64,000 nucleotides of DNA, taken from Rutpela maculata (lineage: Eukaryota; Arthropoda; Insecta; Coleoptera; Cerambycidae). Position 1 is the first letter of the stretch. The number at the start of each line of letters is the position of its first letter. This document shows, in pieces, positions 55,905 to 64,000 of this stretch. The notes beneath the pieces were generated by a model. The model had not been told where the DNA came from, ran no database searches, and was given only the letters and a program-made list of their open reading frames with translations. Where the stretch lies: assembly GCA_936432065.2 (NCBI GenBank), contig OW386291.2:19941821-20005820 (forward strand), written 5' to 3'. Position numbers and translations under genes: made by a program.

Positions 55905-57065
55905 TAAAATATATATACGTCATATTCCGGCATGCTTCGGTGAGATTGGCTGAAACTTTGCTATTTTGTAGTTAAAGTCGTGCTGATCAAAAATTCCCAT
56001 TGCACTGAGTCTATCCTATTAGTGGTTTTCGCTCCAGGAGTGCCTGAAGGTCTTAACAACGAGGTAACGGGTAATCTATATGTACGTGTTTATGAATGGC
56101 TTCCAGTGTGTTTGTGTACTGCGTGCATGCGTTTGTGTGTATGTATGTGCCAGTGTATACAGGGTTCTCTGGAAATATCGATGACAAACTTCTGGTGCAG
56201 ATTCTACATGCAAAAATATGTACGCAAATACCTTGAGCTACGGCCCTTTGAAGATGGCACCGAAAAATTGATTATTATTTTATATTTCAGAAACCTTTTG
56301 ATTTACAGGAACGCGACTTTATACGCATATTGAACAATAATACAAGCTTATTTTTACATTATTTTTTAAAAATATTTTTTACCGTAAGTGGGTGGTATTG
56401 AGGGGAGCTGTCGATACTTTGCATTAATTTCTTATGTCTTTTATTTTATTTTTTTTCACTTTGGTACAAGATTATCATTCACTCATTAAAAATACACAAA
56501 AAATTTCCTCTTGTGAGAAAAATCGTTCTAATGAGTTTGATACGGAACCGCTGAATACACAAGCGTATTATGGTTTTTAGAGCACGCACGGCATGAAAAT
56601 CACATAGAATATCCATCAATGATTCTTCTTCGAACGATACATGATGCTGGGAACACAGCACTTGTTCCTGAAAATCCTATGGATGTTGTCAATATTTAAA
56701 AACTAATAAAAAAGTATTAAAAAACAACAAAAAGTAAAAATAAACAGATAGAAAATGAAACCAAAAAAATGCGATTACCCTGGCAATGAGAACGCTCTCA
56801 TAAGGAACATAGTGCCGGTAAGGGCAAGTTCTTTGAAAAAATAATCACACACACACGCACGCACGTACACAAACACGCTGGAAGCCATTCATAAACACGT
56901 ACATACTATAGATTACCCGTTACCTCTTTGTTAAGACCTTCAGGCACTCCTGGAGCGAAAACCACTCATAGGATAGACTCCGTGCAATAGGAATTTTTGA
57001 TCAACATGACTTTAACTACAAAATGGCAAAGTTTCAGCCAATCCCACCGAAGCATGCCGAACTAT
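55905..57065. mobile_element. Foldback element nested in the palindrome arm
   Basis: 55905-56160 (cggcatgcttcggtgagatt, tttcgctccaggagtgcctg, gtacgtgtttatgaatggct) is the inverse of 56840-57065, and the right palindrome arm contains both again. The translated frame at 55980-56333 has no family resemblance and is probably not a gene. A (CA)n/(CG) tract sits at 56847-56870. Confidence 0.7.

Positions 57066-57068
<3 letters not shown>

Positions 57069-57145
<77 letters not shown>
57069..57145. repeat. (AT)n tract at the palindrome centre
   Basis: About 76 bp of alternating A and T between the two arms, a sequence prone to cruciform extrusion and strand slippage. Confidence 0.98.
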
Positions 57146-57148
<3 letters not shown>

Positions 57149-60133
57149 GCCATTGTAGTTAAAGTCATGTTGATCAAAAATTCCTATTGCACGGAGTCTA
57201 TCCTATGAGTGGTTTTCGCTCCAGGAGTGCCTGAAGGTCTTAACAAAGAGGTAACGGGTAATCTATAGTATGTACGTGTTTATGAATGGCTTCCAGCGTG
57301 TTTGTGTACGTGCGTGCGTGTGTGTGTGATTATTTTTTCAAAGAACTTGCCCTTACCGGCACTATGTTCCTTATGAGAGCGTTCTCATTGCCAGGGTAAT
57401 CGCATTTTTTTGGTTTCATTTTCTATCTGTTTATTTTTACTTTTTGTTGTTTTTTAATACTTTTTTATTAGTTTTTAAATATTGACAACATCCATAGGAT
57501 TTTCAGGAACAAGTGCTGTGTTCCCAGCATCATGTATCGTTCGAAGAAGAATCATTGATGGATATTCTATGTGATTTTCATGCCGTGCGTGCTCTAAAAA
57601 CCATAATACGCTTGTGTATTCAGCGGTTCCGTATCAAACTCATTAGAACGATTTTTCTCACAAGAGGAAATTTTTTGTGTATTTTTAATGAGTGAATGAT
57701 AATCTTGTACCAAAGTGAAAAAAAATAAAATAAAAGACATAAGAAATTAATGCAAAGTATCGACAGCTCCCCTCAATACCACCCACTTACGGTAAAAAAT
57801 ATTTTTAAAAAATAATGTAAAAATAAGCTTGTATTATTGTTCAATATGCGTATAAAGTCGCGTTCCTGTAAATCAAAAGGTTTCTGAAATATAAAATAAT
57901 AATCAATTTTTCGGTGCCATCTTCAAAGGGCCGTAGCTCAAGGTATTTGCGTACATATTTTTGCATGTAGAATCTGCACCAGAAGTTTGTCATCGATATT
58001 TCCAGAGAACCCTGTATACACTGGCACATACATACACACAAACGCATGCACGCAGTACACAAACACACTGGAAGCCATTCATAAACACGTACATATAGAT
58101 TACCCGTTACCTCGTTGTTAAGACCTTCAGGCACTCCTGGAGCGAAAACCACTAATAGGATAGACTCAGTGCAATGGGAATTTTTGATCAGCACGACTTT
58201 AACTACAAAATAGCAAAGTTTCAGCCAATCTCACCGAAGCATGCCGGAATATGACGTATATATATTTTACCTAACCTAAAAATTAATTAAGAAAATTCTG
58301 AAAAAAATTCTTGAGCTTTATTGAACTTGAATAAAAATATTTCGACCCTTGCAACTTTTTGCTAAAGTTAATAGTTTAAGAGTAAAGAGTTCTTGAATGT
58401 CTAAAATGATGCAAATTATCTAACTTTGACAAGCTATATCTCAAAAACTGTCCATAGGATTGGCTCGATGTGATAAGAACTTTTAATCAGCATGACTTGA
58501 ACTACAAAATACCAAAATTTCAGCCGATTCCACCGAATCAACATTTTCATGGGTTTTGTTCCGGGGTCCTTTTAAGAGTAACATTTTTTCTTAATAATTT
58601 GTTTAAATAATGGAAAAATGAAAAAAATGGTTATAAATAATTAGAATATTTTTTTATGAAAAAAAATTTTTTTTAATCAATATTTTATAACAAATAAAAT
58701 GGGAATTTTTTTTTCAAAAATACGTAATTTATCTATTTGTTTATAAAATTTGTTTAAACAAGTAGCACTAAACATTTAAAGTTTATGTACTCTTATAGTA
58801 TTTTTGAATATAAAAACAGTATTGATAAATAAAATTAATTAAAAAAGATAATTAATTATAATAATTCTTTTTCATTTTTTCATTTTTTGTTAGCTTGAAT
58901 AATTAATAAATAATAGACCATAACAATTAAAAACATCGCAATGTCATAATCTCATAAAGTATAGTTGAAATAAGGTCTCCACGAAGCGAAATAATTTTAG
59001 TAGCTTTTGTTTAACAATTATCCGACTTGAAACATAAACGTAAACTTCTAAGAACATTTTGTTAATTAGCAATAGGCTCATTTTATGAAAAATCGATGAA
59101 AAATTGTTTTTCCAACGGGATATTGTTCCTTTAAGTGTCTAAATCAGGGACCGTAACCGAACCGAAACCGTAACCGAAAACCGCACCGTAATTACGAATT
59201 TTTCCTAAACGAAACCGAAAACCGGAATGTGAGATTCTGGAAAACAGAAACCGTAACCGAAAACGGCATTGATGCTGCTTTGAAAACCGAAACAGAAAAC
59301 CGAAAATGGTGTACGTCAGTTAACCGCAACCGAAACGGAACCTAATAGACCTACGGCCAAGAGGCAAATGAGTTACCTCATCGGGTACAAAAGGTTTGAG
59401 TTTTTGTTGTCAAAGTACCACATATATGTAGCAAAAAACCGACCGTTTGCCGGGGATCAATGGTCAACTTCTCATTATTAGAGCTTGTCAAAAAGGCGAA
59501 AAAACTCGCTAAAGTTACCTCATTGGGTACATGCTTAAAAACGTGACAATTTACTTGGAACACCATTATAATTTTTATTTTGTGTGGCAGACGTCAGTAT
59601 TTGAACGCACACGTAGAGCAGACGCCCGTCGCGACGCCCAAAATTCCGACGTTTCTTACCTCATGAGGTACATGTACAAACCTGGGTTCAAATCAAAGGT
59701 CTTTTTATGTAGATCATAAATATGTTTCAAAAAGATCAGCAGACGGTCAACTATAAAGAGCAGACGCTCTGGAAAATGTAACCTGAAAGAATAATGCCAA
59801 AGTCGGTACAGGGTTTTATTGAGTACATGTTCGGAAATTTGACAATGCACTAGGAAAACTTACAATTATTATTTTTTTTCAGACTTCCGTGAATATGTAG
59901 GCAAAACAACTTCATATACAAGAAACAACAGCAATTCAAAACAATAGTAGTAAATAAAAATAGCAATAGCAAAATAGTTTTATTGAGTACACGTTCGGAA
60001 AGTTGACAATGCACTAGGAAAACTATTACAACTATTACTTTGTTTGTCAGGCTTCCGTGAATATGTAGGCAAAACAACTTCGTATACAAGAAACAACAGC
60101 AATACAAAACAATAGTAGTAAATAAAAATAGCA

Positions 60134-60650
<517 letters not shown>

Positions 60651-60654
60651 TGTT

Positions 60655-60915
60655 GTTAATTTATTTGTTTATTTATTCACAATCGCAGAATGTTTATATT
60701 TTTTTTAGATAGAAAAAAAAAATAACAGAAACTACCGTATACATAAACAGGTCAAAACAAATTTTTTAATATTTTTTATAGAATTTTAAATATTAAAAAA
60801 AAATTTTTGACACGTTTATGTATACGGTTGTTTTTGTTATTTTTTTTTTCTATAAAAAAAATATAAACACATTCGGTGATTGTTAATAACGAATTGCTTA
60901 TTAAATAAACAAATA
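60655..60915. mobile_element. Palindromic AT-rich MITE
   Basis: aatttatttgtttatttatt .. gtttatattttttt .. accgtatacataaac is the inverse of 60815-60915. The arms are about 110 bp with a short A/T-rich loop. It is absent from the corresponding place in the younger arm (near 58575), which shows that it is an insertion. Confidence 0.7.
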
Positions 60916-61337
60916 AATTAATAAAAAAAGAAAAAAAAATCTTAATAATTTGTTTAGATAATGAAAAAAGGAAGAAATTGATTATAAACAATTAAAATAT
61001 TTTTTTAACAATTTTTTTTTAATCATTTTATAACAAAATGGCAAAAAAAAATCAAAAATACGTAATTTATCTATTCGTTTATAAAATTTGTTTAAACAAA
61101 TAGCACTAAAAATTTAAAGTTTATGTAATCTTATAATATTTTTGAATATAAAACAGTAGTAATAATTAAAACAAATAAAAAAAAATTTCAATCTCTCTTT
61201 TTCATTTTTTAGTTTTTTGTTAGCTTAAATAATTAATAACTAATAGATTATAACAATTAAAAATATCGCAATAAAGAATAGTTGACATAAGGTCTCCACG
61301 AAGCGAAATAATTTTAGTAGCTTTTGTTCAACGATTA

Positions 61338-61736
61338 CACAGCTCCACAAAAAAAAAGTGGTCTGGCCGGCGGACCAGACCAGTATATCCGTATGTATTT
61401 GAACCGGCTGAAACCGAATCCGAAGTCAGAATTGTCAGATTGGCTCGTTTTTCACCCTTAACCCCAAAAAACACCCCCCCCCCCCCAAAAAAAATTGGTC
61501 TGCCCGGCGGACCAGACCAGTGTATCCTGATGTATTTGAACCTGCAGAAACCGAATCCGATGTCAGAATTGTCCGATTGGCTCGTCTTTCACCCCTAACC
61601 CCCAAAAAACAACCCCAATACAAAAAGAAAGTGGTCTGTCCGGCGGACCATACCAGTGTTTCCTTACATATTCGGACCCGCTGAAACCGAATCCGAAGTT
61701 AGAATTGTCAGATTGGCTCGTTTTCGTGGGGCTGTG
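61338..61736. mobile_element. PIF/Harbinger-like MITE with three internal tandem units
   Basis: Terminal repeats CACAGCTCCAC and GTGGGGCTGTG are flanked by TTA on both sides (61335-61337 and 61737-61739), the usual PIF/Harbinger target. Inside, a unit of about 135 bp (ggtctgcccggcggaccaga, gaaaccgaatccgaagtcag, attggctcgtttttcaccc) is repeated from 61362, 61497 and 61632; the last copy is partial. The matching site in the younger arm (near 59015) is empty. Confidence 0.8.
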
Positions 61737-61852
61737 TTATCCGACTTGAAATATAAACGCAAATTGTAAAAAAAAGTTGTTAATTAACAATAGGCTCATT
61801 TTATAAAAAATCGGTGAAATTTTTTTTTTTCCAACGAGATATTGTTCCTTTA

Positions 61853-62772
61853 GAGCGGGAGCTAGGTGGCTTTTTCGTCAGCTCGTCGTTTTATGAACTT
61901 TGAGATATTTTTATGGTTTAATGGATGATAACGATTCATAAAATCGACTTCTGGCGGGGTACCTCCTGTCAGGAGCGTCACGAACACTGTTTAAAAATCA
62001 GTGAAATCATGTCATCGTTACAAGGCTCATTTTTTTTGTGTGTACACATTTTATGTTTACAATCAATAAAATATGATCGCCAGAAAGTGTGGGCCGTCAG
62101 GAGGCGCAGCCAGAAAGGTAATAATGATACAATACATCTGAGGCACGGTACGGAGTCAAGTTAGACGAAAGTGTTAAATTCCTGTATATTCAAGAGCCTA
62201 TGGTACTTTTGTTGACTAAGAACTTTACGGGGAGGCTATTCTATTGTTGAAGGAGCTTATATTTACGTTTGAAAAAGGAGCCAGAACTTGTAACGATGAG
62301 TTTAGAGTTCTGAGATGAAATATGCCAAAAAAAATCCAATTTTCTTCAAAAATCCAAAACATTTTCTTTCTGGCTAGCCTTACTGACGGGAGTTTCTTTC
62401 TGAGAATTTTTTTCTGTGTTTAAAAACATTTAAATAAACATGCTCAACCTTAAAAAAGTTTGTGACGATGATGTTATATAACTCCGTTTTTTTACCTCTT
62501 TGACCTTTCTGGTTGCGCCCCTGATGGCCCACACTTTCTGGCGATCTTATTTTATTCATTCTACACATAAAACGTGTACACACACAAAAAATTGGCTTTG
62601 TAACGATGATATATTTTCACTGATTTTTGTATCTTGAACCATGGCCAACTCGACGGGCTGACATATGCCAGAAGTCTATTTTGTCGTTATTTAAGTTCGA
62701 TAGAATTAATCAGCGCATAGAAAATGCTTGTAACGATGAGTGTCCGAAAAAGCCACTTAGCTCCCGCACCAC
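61853..62772. mobile_element. Foldback MITE, 920 bp, TTTA target
   Basis: GAGCGGGAGCTAGGTGGC at the left and the inverse gccacttagctcccgc at the right, with TTTA at 61849-61852 and 62773-62776. Arms of about 270 bp share gatcgccagaaagtgtgggc and cgttacaaggct and their complements. The corresponding position in the younger arm (59135) is empty. The open frames at 61925-62164 and 62380-62583 are the two arms read on opposite strands. Confidence 0.8.
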
Positions 62773-63484
62773 TTTAAGTGTTTAAATAATACCATAATTT
62801 TTAAAAATTTTTAAATTAATATTTAATAACATAAAAAAATGTTTGTACTTCTTACGGCCGGTTTCAGAGCATCATAACGGCTTAGCGTTCGTCGCTCGGA
62901 GCCCTTTTTTCAACATTAAATTAAAATTATTAATAACAAGGATAGAGTTCGGGGAGTCGGGACATTTTTATTGGAAATTTCTTCCTCTTTAAATTTCTTA
63001 AATATTAATAGGTTTCGAGTTATTTGCAGAAAACGAAACTCGTTATTTTTTCAATCTTAATTTGTTTATAACTTTTGCAATTGTTTATGTGTGGGTTTGA
63101 AACTTTTGCACATTTTTCTAGACGTCATTGCGAATCCAATGAGCCTTCACCCATAATTTTACGAGCTTTATCAAGAATTAACACGTGTTTGAACTTGTGA
63201 ACTGGACTATAATGTTTTGAGTGTTTTTGATAGCTTATGCTAAATAGTCCTGGCGGAAGCTGGAACCTTTGGAGTGACGCTGCCTTTGAAGTAAGTAGTA
63301 TCTACAGACATCAAAACACTTGAATATTACACTAAACTAACAGGTTTCTTCAGAAAAGACTATTTTTAAAACTATTTCAAATTTTGACGCGCTGAAGCAT
63401 TTTTAATGCCGGATTTGGGTACACTGCACCAAAATACGCAGAAAGAAAAGAAATTCCTTTCAAACAATGTTCATCAAAGTGCAT

Positions 63485-63915
63485 TTTCCGAACTCAATTT
63501 TTCAATTTTGACTAAAAAAAACAGAATCAGTAACTTTGGAAACCCCTTTATATATATTGCACCAGTCTGTAAACTCATTAAAAAAATTGAAAATCCGCCG
63601 TGCTTATTGAATTTTCTTCGCGAAATTTTCCAATTTTCATAACAAATTCGTAATCAGCGACCCAAAAAATTCCCCGAATAAGAATTTCAAGCTATTTTGA
63701 TTTCCTACGATAATATTTTCATCGAAGCGGATTTGCCGAACAAAATTTTCCAATTTTCACAAAAAATTCAGAATCAGCAACCTCAAAAACCCATTGCACG
63801 ATTCTTTAAACTGTTATAAAAACACGGAAATGCCACCACATTGGATTTTCCTCGCGGAATTCCCCAGTTTCCACATCTAATTTGTAATCAACGACCCCAA
63901 AAAACCCCATAGAGT
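63485..63915. repeat. Tandem repeat, four copies of about 120 bp
   Basis: The core aaattttccaattttcayaa .. aattcrkaatcagcgacc .. aaaaacccc recurs at about 63490, 63618, 63738 and 63852. Copies are 70-80 percent alike. The array may continue past the window edge. Confidence 0.75.
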
Positions 63916-64000
63916 CTACTTTGAACTCTTTAGATAAATAACTGAGCATCTAGAAATATCTGAGGATACTTGTAGGGAAAGAATACGCTTTTCCATGCGT

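Larger units (their letters stand above)
54041..60133. repeat. 6.1-kb near-perfect palindrome
   Basis: The arms 54041 to about 57018 and about 57157 to 60133 are inverse copies. Every open frame in one arm recurs with identical protein in the other (for example 55980-56333 and 57841-58194, 56479-56661 and 57513-57695), and coordinate sums stay at 114174, so no indels separate the arms. The centre near 57087 is an (AT)n tract with short unmatched flanks. The left arm contains the right third of E3, a hAT-like MITE, and a smaller foldback element (55905-57065). Confidence 0.92.

Noticed and set aside
55980..56333. 117-codon open frame, present identically at 57841-58194 on the other strand
   Set aside because: The duplication is explained by the palindrome, not by selection. 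It overlaps foldback arms and has a CA/TG-repeat-derived Cys-rich stretch.

Overview
The window reads as a piece of a large, AT-rich, repeat-laden insect genome. Genes are split by GT-AG introns of 5-15 kb, the one host gene has an arthropod-type liprin-alpha sequence, and nearly all remaining DNA is transposable-element sequence: LINEs of insect type, 5S-rRNA-derived SINEs, Tc1/mariner-, hAT- and PIF-like elements, and many foldback elements with long inverted repeats. The species cannot be named from sequence alone.

Host gene. Five minus-strand exons (38031-38144, 32981-33076, 27711-27998, 17150-17275, 1433-1824) join in frame into about 338 residues of the N-terminal coiled-coil half of liprin-alpha (PPFIA / SYD-2), a presynaptic active-zone scaffold. 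The first ATG and the SAM domains lie outside the window. Everything to the right of 38144 is upstream DNA, probably one giant intron, with no exon that I could see.

Repeat layout, left to right. (1) 430-740 is a tandem repeat; 2340-3780 is a decayed Jockey-type LINE; 4250-4925 is a foldback element. (2) 6825-16083 is a single 5S-derived SINE of about 377 bp net, broken by two insertions. One is a TA-flanked element at 7078-10040, itself carrying a 1.64-kb element with a 4-bp GCCT duplication. The other is a long-inverted-repeat element at 10120-16038, itself carrying a 3.57-kb CCCAGCAAACA element that contains a small MITE. (3) 17985-21345 is an inverted-repeat element with a CR1/Jockey-like LINE (851-codon open frame) in its loop. 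(4) 21925-23500 and 23617-26240 are foldback elements; the second carries an uncharacterised, possibly hAT-like gene. A hAT-type MITE with a perfect 8-bp duplication follows. (5) 29945-32315, 33358-34867 and 36345-37815 are further foldback elements with SINEs and MITEs inside. (6) 39146-43606 is a ladder of concentric inverted repeats around a dead mariner-like transposase. (7) 44302-46588 and 47138-50949 hold more foldback elements. (8) 51700-63215 is a giant composite palindrome. It holds a 2.7-kb element with 428-bp inverted repeats, and a 6.1-kb near-perfect palindrome (54041-60133) centred on an (AT)n tract. (9) 63485-63915 is a tandem repeat of about 120 bp.

Main biological point. Two unrelated long-inverted-repeat elements (10120-16038 and 52129-54829) carry broken copies of one protein family. 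It has the acidic signature HEEAD[ST]R, D-x-D and (T)GCD(Y)T, which resembles the active-site layout of FEN1/XPG-type PIN nucleases. A third element of the same size and build (23617-26240) carries a different family with possible RNase-H-like signatures. These look like a poorly described class of foldback transposons. All copies here are pseudogenes.
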